Assembly (NCBI RefSeq): GCF_900095265.1
Contig: NZ_LT607668.1
Coordinates: forward strand, 7,440-71,439
Reading direction: 5' to 3'
Origin: Janthinobacterium sp. UMAB-56
Lineage (GTDB): Bacteria; Pseudomonadota; Gammaproteobacteria; Burkholderiales; Burkholderiaceae_D
DNA: 64,000 nt
The notes below the pieces were generated by a model that was not told where the DNA came from, did no database searches, and saw nothing but the letters and a program-made list of their open reading frames with translations. The translations under genes were made by a program, and so were the position numbers. Shown here piece by piece: positions 54,401 through 63,766 of the stretch (positions are counted from its first letter, which is position 1; each line of letters opens with the position of its first letter).

Positions 54401-55041
54401 ACGGCCCGTCCGAAGGAGAGCTGTTCAGGAAGGTGATGGGCGAGCAGTGGCGCACCCTGCACCCGGACATCCGCCGCCGCTTCGAGAAAAATCCCGCGCC
54501 CGGCCAGCCCCTGTATTACCGGGGCGAACTCAGTGAGCTGACCAGTTCGCGCCTGGGCAAGTTGCTGGGCTGGCTCACGCGGCCCTTCATCGCAGGCGCG
54601 CTGATTCCATACGACGACGCGGATTTTCCCGTGGATATCGAAGTCTATTCGCGCCCCGCTTGCCCCTTCATCTTCAAGCAGCGTATCTACCGCCTGCACG
54701 GGCGCGCGCCGATCCGCTTCACGTCCTACATGGCGGAAAGCGCACAGGGCGAAGTACTCGAATACGTGGGCATGGGCCTGGGCATGAAGCTGCTGTTGCA
54801 CGTCGAGGACGGCAACCTGCATTTCACCAGCGACGGTTATTTTTGGGATCTTTTCGGCTGGCGGATGCCGCTGCCCGGCGTGCTCACCCCCGGCAAGACC
54901 TATTTGTGCCACCGCAACGACACGCCGCAGCAGTTCAACATCCGCATCGAGATCCGCCACGCCCTGTTCGGCACCACCTTCACCCAGGTCGGCGTGTTTC
55001 GCGAAAGCGCGGCGCCCACCCTTCACAAGGACACACCATGA
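54397..55041 (+). CDS. DUF4166 protein
   Basis: A 214-residue protein of the DUF4166 family, usually encoded with TIGR01777-type reductases or as their C-terminal domain. Visible features are an N-terminal helix FRKVMGEQWRTLHPDIRRRF, the core strand DIEVYSRPACPFIFKQRIYR, and the segment EYVGMGLGMKLLLHVEDGNL. No signal peptide and no obvious catalytic motif. It is coupled by ATGA overlaps to the regulator upstream and the reductase downstream, so it most likely works with the latter. The start at 54397 gives the normal length. Confidence 0.85.
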   Translation: MNGPSEGELFRKVMGEQWRTLHPDIRRRFEKNPAPGQPLYYRGELSELTSSRLGKLLGWLTRPFIAGALIPYDDADFPVDIEVYSRPACPFIFKQRIYRLHGRAPIRFTSYMAESAQGEVLEYVGMGLGMKLLLHVEDGNLHFTSDGYFWDLFGWRMPLPGVLTPGKTYLCHRNDTPQQFNIRIEIRHALFGTTFTQVGVFRESAAPTLHKDTP

Positions 55042-56501
55042 ATACGCATTTGCTGGCCCTGCAACTGATGGCGGCGCAAGGCTGCCTGGGCGCCTTCGAC
55101 ACCATCTACCACCATGAAATCACGGAAGCGCTGCCGCAAAAGGCCTCGGCGCGCCTGGAATTGACCATCCATGCCACGCGTGCGCTGATCTACAGCCTGC
55201 TGTTCGTCGGCCTGGCCGCCTGGGAATGGCATGGCGCCTGGGCCTGGGTACTGGTGATTGTCTTTGGCGTGGAAATCGTGCTGACCCTGTGGGATTTCGT
55301 GGTGGAAGACCAGACCCGCCTCTTGCCCGCCACCGAGCGCGTCACGCATACGGTGCTGGCGATTAACGCAGGTGCCTTTATTGCGCTGCTGGCCCTGAAC
55401 AGCAGCCAGTGGGCGACGTTGCCGACGGCCCTCGTGTGGCAGCCGTATGGCTGGCTCAGTGTCTTCCTGGCCCTGTGCGGCGTGGGCGTGGGCCTGTCCG
55501 GCCTGCGCGACGCGTATGCCGTGTGGCAGCTTGGCCGGCGCAAGGTGCAGGAGACGCAAGAGCAAGAGGAGAAACTGAGCTTTGCCGCCGCGCCGCAGTG
55601 CGTGCTGGTGACGGGGGCCACGGGCTTCATCGGCCAGCAACTGGTGGCTGCCCTGCTGGCCGACGGCCATGCCGTGACGGTGCTGACGCGCCAGCCGAAG
55701 CAGGCTGCCTGGACCTTCGACGGCCAGGTGCGCTGCATCCGGTCGCTGAACGAATTGTCGGCGGCGCAGCACATCGACATGGTGGTCAACCTGGCCGGCG
55801 CACGCATCGTCGGGCAGCGCTGGACGGACGCGCGCAAGGCCGCCCTGCGCCGCAGCCGGGTGGCGCTGACGCAGGAACTGGTGGCGTGGATCGCCCGTGC
55901 GCAGCACAAGCCGCGCCTGCTGCTGTCGGCGTCGGCCATCGGCTATTACGGCGTGCAGCCGCAGGGCGACGCCACGCAACTCGATGAGGACAGCGCGCCG
56001 CAAGCCATCTTCATGTCGCAGCTATGCCAGGAGTGGGAAGCGGCCGCGCGCGAGGCGGAAAAATTTGGCGTGCAAGTGGGCTGCATGCGCTTTGGCCTCG
56101 TCTTCGGCCACCAGGGTTCGCTGCCGCAGATGCTGCTGCCCATCCGCTTCGGCGTGGGTGGCCCGTTGGGCAGCGGCAAGCAATGGGTGTCATGGGTGCA
56201 TGTGCGCGATGTCATTCGCAGCATGGCCCATTTGGTGCGCCGCAGTGAACAGGGTGCGGTGAGCGGCGCGTACAATTTCTGCGCACCGGAAGCCATCGAG
56301 CAGCGCCGCTTCGCCCAGGTGGCGGGCGCGGTACTGCACCGGCCCAGCTTCATGCCGACACCGGCTTTCGCCATGCGCGCCTTGCTGGGCGAGCAGGCCG
56401 ACTTGCTGGTGGAAGGCCAGCGCGTGGCGCCGCGCCGCTTGCTGGCCGAGGGATTTGTCTTCCGCTATCCGCAGCTGGAAGGGGCGCTGCGCAGCCTGTA
56501 G
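55038..56501 (+). CDS. membrane-domain / TIGR01777 epimerase-family reductase fusion
   Basis: A 487-residue fusion. Residues 1-155 hold four transmembrane helices of a DoxX-like membrane domain starting MNTHLLALQLMAAQGCLGAF. From residue 180 an SDR-type domain of the YfcH/TIGR01777 family begins with VLVTGATGFIGQQLVAALL and continues through VVNLAGARIVGQRWTDARK, SASAIGYYG and FGLVFGHQGSLPQMLLPIRF. The canonical YxxxK is not clear, as is usual in this family. The membrane anchor suggests a lipid-like substrate. It is the last gene of the regulator operon. Confidence 0.88.
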   Translation: MNTHLLALQLMAAQGCLGAFDTIYHHEITEALPQKASARLELTIHATRALIYSLLFVGLAAWEWHGAWAWVLVIVFGVEIVLTLWDFVVEDQTRLLPATERVTHTVLAINAGAFIALLALNSSQWATLPTALVWQPYGWLSVFLALCGVGVGLSGLRDAYAVWQLGRRKVQETQEQEEKLSFAAAPQCVLVTGATGFIGQQLVAALLADGHAVTVLTRQPKQAAWTFDGQVRCIRSLNELSAAQHIDMVVNLAGARIVGQRWTDARKAALRRSRVALTQELVAWIARAQHKPRLLLSASAIGYYGVQPQGDATQLDEDSAPQAIFMSQLCQEWEAAAREAEKFGVQVGCMRFGLVFGHQGSLPQMLLPIRFGVGGPLGSGKQWVSWVHVRDVIRSMAHLVRRSEQGAVSGAYNFCAPEAIEQRRFAQVAGAVLHRPSFMPTPAFAMRALLGEQADLLVEGQRVAPRRLLAEGFVFRYPQLEGALRSL

Positions 56502-56546
56502 CCTGGCGTAGAATGGGGCCATTGCAGATGCATTGGAGTACAAGCC

Positions 56547-57935
56547 ATGCCCCGCTTCAGCCATACGATAGACAGCCACACCTATGTGTTTGCCAGCCTG
56601 AAGGCGCTGCTGGCGAAGGCCACGCCGCCCCGTTCTGGTGACGTGTTGGCCGGCGTGTCGGCCGCCAGCGCGCGCGAACGGGTGGCGGCGCAGTTGGCGC
56701 TGGCGGACGTGCCGTTGACGCTCTTCCTCAACGAGGCGCTGGTGCCGTATGAAGACGATGAAGTCACGCGCCTGATCATCGACTCGCATGCGCGCGCCGC
56801 CTTTGCGCCGATTTCTCACCTGTGCGTGGGCGATTTTCGCGACTGGTTGCTGGACGACGCGACGGAGTCGCAAACGCTGGCCCGCGTGGCCGCCGGCATC
56901 ACGCCGGAAATGGCGGCAGCCGTCTCAAAGCTGATGCGCTTGCAGGACCTGGTGCTGGTGGCCCGCAAGTGCAAGGTCGTCACGTCTTTCCGCAATACCC
57001 TGGGCCTGGAAAACCGTTTATCCACGCGGCTGCAGCCGAACCACCCGACGGATGACGCCACGGGTATCGCGGCGTCGATGCTCGATGGCCTGCTGCTGGG
57101 CAGCGGCGACGCCGTGATCGGCATCAATCCCGCCACCGACAATGTGGCGCAGGTGGTCTCGCTGCTGCAGCTGCTCGACGCCGTCATCGGGCAGTACCAG
57201 ATTCCCACCCAGTCGTGCGTGCTCACCCATATCAGCACTACCCTCGAGGCGATACGCCGCGGCGCGCCGGTCGACCTGGTGTTCCAGTCGGTGGCGGGCA
57301 CGCAGGCGGCCAACCGCAGCTTCGGCATCGACTTGTCCCTGCTGGCCGAGGGGCAGGCGGCGGCCCTGTCGCTGGGGCGCGGCACGGTGGGCAACAACGT
57401 CATGTATTTCGAAACGGGGCAGGGCAGCGCCCTGTCGGCCGGCGCGCACCACGGCATGGACCAGCAGACGTGCGAAGCGCGCGCTTATGCGGTTGCGCGC
57501 GCCTTCCAGCCGCTGCTGGTCAATTCGGTGGTGGGATTCATCGGCCCGGAATACCTGTACGACGGCAAGCAGATCATGCGCGCGGGCCTGGAAGACCATT
57601 TCTGCGCCAAGCTGCTGGGACTGCCCATGGGCTGCGACGTGTGCTACACCAACCACGCGGAAGCGGACCAGGATGACATGGACGCCTTGCTGACCATGCT
57701 AGGCGTGGCTGGCTGCAATTTCATCATGGGCGTGCCGGGCGCCGACGACATCATGCTCGGCTACCAGAGCACCTCGTTCCACGATGCGCTGTATGCGCGC
57801 CGGGTGCTGGGCCTGCGTCCTGCGCCCGAGTTCGAGGCCTGGCTGGCGCGCATGCAGATCACGGATGCGCAGGGCTGCCTGAAAGGGCCGCTGGCGCCCG
57901 CCTTCCAGGCGGCGCTGGGGCGGCTGCCAGCGTAA
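56547..57935 (+). CDS. eutB: ethanolamine ammonia-lyase large subunit EutB
   Basis: The 462-residue catalytic subunit of adenosylcobalamin-dependent ethanolamine ammonia-lyase, which converts ethanolamine to acetaldehyde and ammonia. The barrel motifs include KCKVVTSFRNTLGLENRLS, QPNHPTDDATGIAASMLDGL and DAVIGINPATDNVAQVV, and near the end MGCDVCYTNHAEADQDDMDA and FIMGVPGADDIMLGYQSTSFHD. Length and motifs match EutB with no frameshift. A clear Shine-Dalgarno sequence (TTGGAG) is upstream. Unusually, eutC is not next but 3.8 kb away, beyond three unrelated genes. No microcompartment or EutA reactivase genes are seen. Confidence 0.96.
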   Translation: MPRFSHTIDSHTYVFASLKALLAKATPPRSGDVLAGVSAASARERVAAQLALADVPLTLFLNEALVPYEDDEVTRLIIDSHARAAFAPISHLCVGDFRDWLLDDATESQTLARVAAGITPEMAAAVSKLMRLQDLVLVARKCKVVTSFRNTLGLENRLSTRLQPNHPTDDATGIAASMLDGLLLGSGDAVIGINPATDNVAQVVSLLQLLDAVIGQYQIPTQSCVLTHISTTLEAIRRGAPVDLVFQSVAGTQAANRSFGIDLSLLAEGQAAALSLGRGTVGNNVMYFETGQGSALSAGAHHGMDQQTCEARAYAVARAFQPLLVNSVVGFIGPEYLYDGKQIMRAGLEDHFCAKLLGLPMGCDVCYTNHAEADQDDMDALLTMLGVAGCNFIMGVPGADDIMLGYQSTSFHDALYARRVLGLRPAPEFEAWLARMQITDAQGCLKGPLAPAFQAALGRLPA

Positions 57936-58006
57936 AACGGCGCAAATTGACGCCCCGGGCGCGCGCGCCGGTGCGATAATCGGCAATCCTCCCATCTGAC
58001 GCCATC

Positions 58007-59449
58007 ATGCTGCCACCCGACCCCGATTCCCTCGATCCGCACGACTGGGATGCGTTTCGCGCGCAAAGCCATCGCATGCTCGACGACATGCTCGACTACG
58101 CACAAGGAATTCGCCAGCGGCCCGTGTGGCAGGCGCCGCCGGATAGCGCCCGCGCGGCATTCGCGCAAGCGCTGCCGCGCGCACCGGGCGAGCTGGCGGA
58201 TGCCCACGCCAGTTTCATGCACGATGTGCTGCCCTACGCCGTAGGCAATGTGCACCCCGGTTTCATGGGCTGGGTGCATGGCGGCGGCACGCCCGTGGGC
58301 ATGCTGGCCGAGATGCTGGCGGCCGGCCTGAATGCGAATGTGGGCGGACGCAACCAGATGCCGGTGGAAGTGGAGCGCCAGATCACCCGCTGGATGGCCG
58401 AACTGTTCGGCTTTCCCGCGTCGGCCAGCGGCGTGTTCGTCACGGGCACATCGATGGCCAACTTGATGGGCGTGCTGGTGGCGCGTACGCAAGCGCTGGG
58501 CGTGCAGGCCCGCCAGCATGGCTTGCAGGGCGCGCCGCTGGTGGCGTACACCTCGGCCGCCGCGCATGGTTGCATCGCGCAGGCGATGGATCTGTCCGGC
58601 CTGGGCACGGCTGCCTTGCGCCGCATTGCCGTCAACGAGCGCCAGCAGATCGACGTCGCCGCCCTGGCGCAGACCATCGCCGCCGACCGCGCGGCTGGCC
58701 TGCGTCCTTTCTTTATCGCCGGCACGGCCGGCACCGTGGACACGGGCGCCATCGACGATTTATCGGCGCTGGCGGCATTGGCCGCGCGCGAACAGCTGTG
58801 GTTCCACGTCGATGGCGCCTATGGCGCACTGGGCATGCTGTCGCCCCAGGTGGCGCCCCTGCTGGCTGGCATCGAGCTGGCAGACTCGCTGGCGTTTGAT
58901 TTTCACAAATGGGGGCAAGTGCCGTATGACGCGGGCTTTTTGCTGGTGCGTGACGGCACGCGGCATATGGCGGCGTTTGCCGCTCCGGCGGCCTATCTGC
59001 GACGCGAAGCGCGGGGGCTGGCGGGTGGCTCGCCCTGGCCCTGCGATTTCGGACCCGACCTGTCGCGTGGCTTCCGCGCGCTGAAAACCTGGTTCACTTT
59101 CAAGGTGCACGGAGCCGACCGCATGGGCGCGGCCATCGCGCACACCTGCGTGCTGGCGCGCTACCTGGCCGAGCGGATAGCGGCCACGCCGGAGCTGGAA
59201 TTGCTGGCGCCCGTGACCCTCAACATCGTCTGCTTCCGCCACCGTGGCGTCGCCGATGGCGGCAGTGATGCCTTCAATGGCGAGATCGTCGCCGACTTGC
59301 ACGAGTCTGGCATTGCCGCGCCATCGACTACCACCATCGGCGGGCGACTGGCCATCCGCGCCGCCATCGTCAATCACCGTACGCGCGCCGAAGATATCGA
59401 TGCGCTGCTGGCAGGCGTGCTGCGCTTCGGCGCCGCGCGCCTGTCTTGA
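58007..59449 (+). CDS. group II PLP-dependent decarboxylase
   Basis: A 480-residue pyridoxal-5'-phosphate enzyme of the aromatic amino acid/glutamate decarboxylase family. The cofactor lysine is in DFHKWGQVPYDAGFL (near residue 305). Other conserved segments are HPGFMGWVHGGGTPVGMLAE, GVFVTGTSMANLMG, FIAGTAGTVDTGAIDD and HVDGAYGALGMLSP. The substrate cannot be read from the sequence; the absence of an obvious acidic-substrate pocket leaves aromatic acids, or even serine, possible. It sits between eutB and the ATP-grasp gene, 13 bp ahead of the latter. Confidence 0.9.
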   Translation: MLPPDPDSLDPHDWDAFRAQSHRMLDDMLDYAQGIRQRPVWQAPPDSARAAFAQALPRAPGELADAHASFMHDVLPYAVGNVHPGFMGWVHGGGTPVGMLAEMLAAGLNANVGGRNQMPVEVERQITRWMAELFGFPASASGVFVTGTSMANLMGVLVARTQALGVQARQHGLQGAPLVAYTSAAAHGCIAQAMDLSGLGTAALRRIAVNERQQIDVAALAQTIAADRAAGLRPFFIAGTAGTVDTGAIDDLSALAALAAREQLWFHVDGAYGALGMLSPQVAPLLAGIELADSLAFDFHKWGQVPYDAGFLLVRDGTRHMAAFAAPAAYLRREARGLAGGSPWPCDFGPDLSRGFRALKTWFTFKVHGADRMGAAIAHTCVLARYLAERIAATPELELLAPVTLNIVCFRHRGVADGGSDAFNGEIVADLHESGIAAPSTTTIGGRLAIRAAIVNHRTRAEDIDALLAGVLRFGAARLS

Positions 59450-59462
59450 AAGGGAAGTCACC

Positions 59463-60707
59463 ATGAACGATTTGCTGCAGCACGCCGCCACGCCCTATGC
59501 ACCGCTGATCGGCCTGGCGCCCCTGATGCGCCGCGCCTTTCTGCAGGAAGACCTGGCGCCGCTGGGCGAAACGCTGCTGGCGCGCGCGCAAGCGTATCCC
59601 GATGACGCGCACGCCTACCTGGATTTTTCCACCGTGCTGCAATTGAAGGGCGAGCGCGAGATGGCGCTGGCCGTGCAGGCGCAGGCGATCGAATTGCAGC
59701 AGCTGTATGCGCTGCCCGCGCAAGCGCCACAAGCGGGCCCCGGCATCCGCGTGCTGGTGCTGATGGGGCCAGGCGACCTGATGTCGAACACGCCCATCGA
59801 GTTTCTCGTCGAGCAGTCCGACGTGGCGCTCGACCTGCTGTACCTGACGGTGGACGGACCATTGCCGGAAGAAGTGCCGGATCACGACGTGCTGCTGGTG
59901 GCCGTGGCCGAGTCGGATGCCAACCAGCCCTTGCTGGCGCTGCTGGCGCAATTCGTGGCGGACTGGCCACGCCCCGTCATCAACCTGCCGCAGCATATCG
60001 CACACACCTCGCGCGATGGCCTGTGCGGGAAGCTGCAGGATTTGCCCGGTGTCGCCATGCCGCGCACGGCGCGCATCGCGCGCGCGCAGCTGGCCGCGCT
60101 GGCTTCGGGGGAAATGCCGCTCGATGCCGTGCTGCCCGGCGACGTCTTTCCCCTGATCGTGCGCCCTCTCGGTTCGCACGCGGGCCACGACCTGGAAAAG
60201 ATGGAGCATGCCAGCGACCTGCACGCCTATCTGCAGGCCGTTGACGCGCATCGTTTTTATATCGCCCGCTTTGTCGACTACCGCAGCGAGGATGGCCAGT
60301 TTCGCAAGTACCGCATCGTACTGATCGACGGCGTGCCGTACATCTGCCACTACGCCGTATCCTCGCACTGGATGATTCATTACCTGAACGCGGGCATGGA
60401 TGAAAGCGCGGACAAGCGCGCCGAGGAGGCCCGCTGCATGGCGCATTTTGACGAGGAATTTGCGCGGCGTCATGCGGCGGCCTTGTGTGCCATCCATGCG
60501 CGCATGGGCATGCCTTATCTGGGCATCGATTGCGCCGAAACGCGTGACGGTGAATTGCTGGTGTTCGAGGCCGACAACGCCATGATCGTGCATGCCATGG
60601 ATGCCGAAGCCCTGTATCCGTACAAGCGTCCGGTCATGCAGAAGGTCTTTACGGCGTTTCGCGCCATGCTGGCGCGGGCGGCCGCCGGTGGCTGCGCCGC
60701 CAACTGA
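59463..60707 (+). CDS. TPR-like / ATP-grasp ligase of unknown substrate
   Basis: A 414-residue protein. Residues 1-85 are helical and TPR-like (YPDDAHAYLDFSTVLQLKGE). A Rossmann-like domain follows (GIRVLVLMGPGDLMSNTPIE), and from about residue 225 an ATP-grasp fold of the RimK type: FPLIVRPLGSHAGHDLEKME, FYIARFVDYRSEDGQFRKYR, GIDCAETRDGELLVFEADNA. The terminal E-x-D/N-type metal ligands are visible in VFEADNAM. ATP-grasp enzymes join a carboxylate to an amine or thiol. A strong ribosome-binding site AAAGGGAAG precedes it, and it follows the decarboxylase by 13 bp, suggesting that the amine made there is its substrate. Its stop abuts the convergent gene in TGATCA. Confidence 0.8.
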   Translation: MNDLLQHAATPYAPLIGLAPLMRRAFLQEDLAPLGETLLARAQAYPDDAHAYLDFSTVLQLKGEREMALAVQAQAIELQQLYALPAQAPQAGPGIRVLVLMGPGDLMSNTPIEFLVEQSDVALDLLYLTVDGPLPEEVPDHDVLLVAVAESDANQPLLALLAQFVADWPRPVINLPQHIAHTSRDGLCGKLQDLPGVAMPRTARIARAQLAALASGEMPLDAVLPGDVFPLIVRPLGSHAGHDLEKMEHASDLHAYLQAVDAHRFYIARFVDYRSEDGQFRKYRIVLIDGVPYICHYAVSSHWMIHYLNAGMDESADKRAEEARCMAHFDEEFARRHAAALCAIHARMGMPYLGIDCAETRDGELLVFEADNAMIVHAMDAEALYPYKRPVMQKVFTAFRAMLARAAAGGCAAN

Positions 60708-61643
60708 TCACTTGCCCAATAACTGTTCCAGCAGCCGGCGCTTGGCCGTGCTGCGTTCTGTTTCCCAGTAGCCGTCGAACTGCAGCAGCAGGGCGTTATT
60801 GTGAAAAATGCGGATGCGCTGGGGCTGGCCCAGCATGACGGCGTGCACATAGCTGGCGAACGATTCGGCAAAGTCTTCATGCATGCTGGTGGCCGCATAC
60901 AGGGTGGCGAAGTTCGCGCCCTGCAGCTGCGCATACGCGTCGCGCATCTGGCTGGCGGCCAGGCGCGGCGCCTGGTAATACACGACGTCGGCGCGCAGGG
61001 GAAAATCGTTGCCTGGCAAGGGCACGACCTGCAGTGCTGGCGTGATCTGCCAGGCTAGTGGCAGGTAGTGGTAGTCGTGCGCGCTGCGCATGGCCTGCGC
61101 GGCGTTCCACCATTCGGGCAGCAAGCCCCGGCCGGCGGCCAGCACATGGCCGAATTCATGCAGCAGCAGGTATTGCAGCGCGCGCTGGCGGTTGTCGTCC
61201 TCGGGTGCGGCGATCTGCGCTTCAAGGCGATAGCCATCTTGCGGCGTGAAGGGCGTGTTCTCCTTCCAGCTGGCCCAGGCATTGGCCGTGCGCGCCTCGA
61301 ACGCTTCCACGTCGAGCGCCACCACCACGCCCAGGATCACGCCCTCGCCATTGACGACGATGTCGCTGATGGCCGAGGAACCGAGCTGGCGCGCATAGCC
61401 CACCCCCAGCAGCACGCCGTCGAGCAGCGCCTGCACGGAGGCTGGCATGGAGGCCATCGCCGCGCGCACGTCGGCATGGAAGTCAGCGTCCACCAGCGTG
61501 GAAGTGGGCTGCGCGGCGACACCGGTGGCAGCATTGACTTGCGCCACATGGGCGATGACTTCAGCCTGGGAGGGGCCGAGGCGCCCGAGCAAAGGCGAAT
61601 CGTACAACTGGTCCCACTGCGCGGCATCGGCGGCAACAATCAT
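60708..61643 (-). CDS. putative zinc metallopeptidase (HEFGH motif)
   Basis: A 311-residue protein of no family I recognise by name. The zincin motif LLLHEFGHVLAAGRG (HExxH) lies near residue 168, and a second conserved-looking acidic helix HEDFAESFASYVHAVML lies about 90 residues later and could supply the third ligand. No signal peptide or membrane helix is seen, so it is probably cytosolic. It is on the opposite strand from the surrounding eut and decarboxylase genes and its stop codon touches that of the ATP-grasp gene. Substrate unknown. Confidence 0.7.
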   Translation of the reverse strand: MIVAADAAQWDQLYDSPLLGRLGPSQAEVIAHVAQVNAATGVAAQPTSTLVDADFHADVRAAMASMPASVQALLDGVLLGVGYARQLGSSAISDIVVNGEGVILGVVVALDVEAFEARTANAWASWKENTPFTPQDGYRLEAQIAAPEDDNRQRALQYLLLHEFGHVLAAGRGLLPEWWNAAQAMRSAHDYHYLPLAWQITPALQVVPLPGNDFPLRADVVYYQAPRLAASQMRDAYAQLQGANFATLYAATSMHEDFAESFASYVHAVMLGQPQRIRIFHNNALLLQFDGYWETERSTAKRRLLEQLLGK

Positions 61644-61726
61644 GGCGTTCCTGGCGTGGTGAGTGACGGTGATAAACTGGAATTGCGGCGCAGTGTAGCA
61701 AGGATACGCGCTTGCAGGGAGAGTGT

Positions 61727-62515
61727 ATGGCTAAATCGGATATCGTCGTCGGCAGTGCCTGGCAAGCCTTGCGCCGGCATACTGCGGCGCGCATCGCACT
61801 GGGACGCTGCGGCGTGAGTGTGCCGACTGGTGCGCAGCTGGCGTTCCAGCTGGCCCATGCGCAGGCGCGCGACGCCGTGCACCTGGCACTCGATGGCGAG
61901 GCCATGGCGCGCGACTTGGCCGCGCAGGGGCAAGATTGCGTGCAGTTGCACAGTGCGGCCGCCACGCGTGCCGAATACCTGCAACGCCCCGACCTGGGAC
62001 GCCGGCTCGACGACGCTTCACGCGCGCGGCTGGCGGCTTGTGTAAAAGGCGTGGACCTGGCGCTGGTGGCGGTCGATGGCCTGTCGGCGCTGGCCGTGCA
62101 GCGCCACGTGGCGCCGTTCCTGGCCGCCTTGCGCGAAAGGCTTGCGCTGGAGGCATGGACGCTGTCGCCCTTGCTGATCGTGACGCAGGGGCGGGTGGCC
62201 GTCGGCGACGAGGTGGGGCAATTGTTGCAAGCGAAGGCCGTGCTGGTGTTGATAGGCGAGCGGCCGGGCTTGAGTTCCCCGGACAGCCTGGGCCTGTACC
62301 TGACGTGGGCGCCCAAAATAGGCTTGCTGGACGAGCGCCGCAACTGCATTTCGAACGTGCGCCCCGAGGGCCTGGCATATGCGCAGGCGGCGTACCGGCT
62401 GCATTATTTGCTGTCGCAGGCATTTTCCCGGCAGTTGTCGGGCGTGGACTTGAAGGATGAAACGGTGGAAGTGGGCGCGTCCCTGGCGGGCACGCGCAAC
62501 TTCCTGCTGGAGTGA
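61727..62515 (+). CDS. eutC: ethanolamine ammonia-lyase small subunit EutC
   Basis: The 262-residue small subunit that, with EutB, binds adenosylcobalamin. Typical segments are [53 protein letters not shown] and the C-terminal NFLLE. GGGAGA lies 6 bp upstream of ATG 61727. It is intact and in the same direction as eutB but 3.8 kb downstream. Its stop codon abuts that of convergent tsaD in TGATCA. Confidence 0.95.
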   Translation: MAKSDIVVGSAWQALRRHTAARIALGRCGVSVPTGAQLAFQLAHAQARDAVHLALDGEAMARDLAAQGQDCVQLHSAAATRAEYLQRPDLGRRLDDASRARLAACVKGVDLALVAVDGLSALAVQRHVAPFLAALRERLALEAWTLSPLLIVTQGRVAVGDEVGQLLQAKAVLVLIGERPGLSSPDSLGLYLTWAPKIGLLDERRNCISNVRPEGLAYAQAAYRLHYLLSQAFSRQLSGVDLKDETVEVGASLAGTRNFLLE

Positions 62516-63556
62516 TCAGACTTCGCGGATTTCGTCCAGCGGCCAGCGCGGGCGCACATTGAACGCGTAATCGTACTTGGCCGCTTGCGGGTTGATTTGC
62601 AGGCGCATGGCGCCGGCAAAGGCGATCATGGCACCGTTGTCGGTACAGAATTCCAGCTCTGGGTAATACACTTTAAAGCGCTTCTTGGCGGCGGCCGCGT
62701 TGAGCGAGGCGCGCAGCTGCGCGTTGGCGCCCACGCCGCCGGCGATCACCAGGCGTTTCAAGCCCGTGTGCTTGAGGGCCGACACGCATTTGGCCGTCAG
62801 CACATCGACGATGGCGTCGACGAAGCCGCGCGCAATGTTTGCCTTGTCCTGCTCGCAGATATTGGCGATGACTTTTTCTTCATGGTTTTTCACCACTGTC
62901 AGCACGGCCGTTTTCAGGCCGGAGAAACTGAAATTGAAGTCCTTCGAGTGCAGCATGGGGCGCGGCAGTTTATAGGCCAGCGGGTCGCCGAATTCGGCCA
63001 GGCGCGAAATGGCCGGCCCGCCCGGGTAACCGAGTCCCAGCAGCTTGGCCGACTTGTCGAACGCCTCGCCTGCCGCATCATCGAGCGTTTCTCCGAGCAT
63101 CGTGTACTGGCCCACGCCGTCGACGCGCATCAGTTGCGTGTGGCCGCCCGACACCAGCAGTGCGATGAAGGGGAATTCCGGCGGCTCGGACGCCAGCAAG
63201 GGGGAGAGCAGATGGCCTTCCAGGTGGTGGATGCCCAGCACCGGCTTGTTGATGGCCAGGCCCAGGCTGCAGGCTACCGAGGAACCCACCAGCAGCGCCC
63301 CGGCCAGTCCCGGGCCTTGCGTGTAGGCGATGGCGTCGATGTCGGGCAGCGTGATGCCTGCCTTTGCCAGGGTTTCTTCCAGCAGCGGGATGGCGCGGCG
63401 GATATGGTCGCGCGACGCCAGTTCCGGCACCACGCCGCCATATTGCTCGTGCATGGCCACTTGCGAATAGAGGGCGTGCGACAGCAGGCCGCGTTGCGTG
63501 TCATACAAGGCCAGGCCGGTTTCGTCACAGGAGGATTCGACGCCAAGAACAATCAT
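62516..63556 (-). CDS. tsaD: tRNA threonylcarbamoyladenosine synthase subunit TsaD
   Basis: TsaD (346 residues) transfers the threonylcarbamoyl group to A37 of ANN-decoding tRNAs, with TsaB, TsaE and TsaC. The diagnostic start [14 protein letters not shown] fixes the translation start at 63556; an in-frame ATG at 63589 would add 11 non-conserved residues. The metal-binding HxxxH is in [13 protein letters not shown] with HLEGHLLSP, the SGGHTQL motif is intact, and the C-terminus has the conserved [12 protein letters not shown]. The partner tsaE is at 8378-8872. Confidence 0.97.
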   Translation of the reverse strand: MIVLGVESSCDETGLALYDTQRGLLSHALYSQVAMHEQYGGVVPELASRDHIRRAIPLLEETLAKAGITLPDIDAIAYTQGPGLAGALLVGSSVACSLGLAINKPVLGIHHLEGHLLSPLLASEPPEFPFIALLVSGGHTQLMRVDGVGQYTMLGETLDDAAGEAFDKSAKLLGLGYPGGPAISRLAEFGDPLAYKLPRPMLHSKDFNFSFSGLKTAVLTVVKNHEEKVIANICEQDKANIARGFVDAIVDVLTAKCVSALKHTGLKRLVIAGGVGANAQLRASLNAAAAKKRFKVYYPELEFCTDNGAMIAFAGAMRLQINPQAAKYDYAFNVRPRWPLDEIREV

Positions 63557-63714
63557 GAAGGTGCTAAATAGGGAGGAGTAATCCGCCATTGTAAAGGAAA
63601 GCCGGGCAGTCCACCGTGTGGCCGGCGCACCATTTCGGCGGCAGTGTGCACTTGCGCAGTGCGGCGCGCGCCGGTTTTACCCGGAATTCTGGCTGTTTTG
63701 CGCCTTGAGCGCCA

Positions 63715-63732
63715 TTGGCACTGCTCTTGCTT
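63715..63732 (+). promoter_or_regulatory. sigma-54 promoter upstream of the nirD-like gene
   Basis: TTGGCAC (63715-63721), five bases, then TTGC (63727-63730). GG at -24 and GC at -12 are separated by exactly 10 bp, matching the RpoN consensus TTGGCAC-N5-TTGC perfectly. Transcription would begin near 63742, about 25 nt before the ATG. NtrC-type nitrogen control of nitrite assimilation is expected; no activator site was identified. Confidence 0.85.
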
Positions 63733-63766
63733 AGACAAGCGTGTGCCTTTCTCAAGGGAGCTAGCA

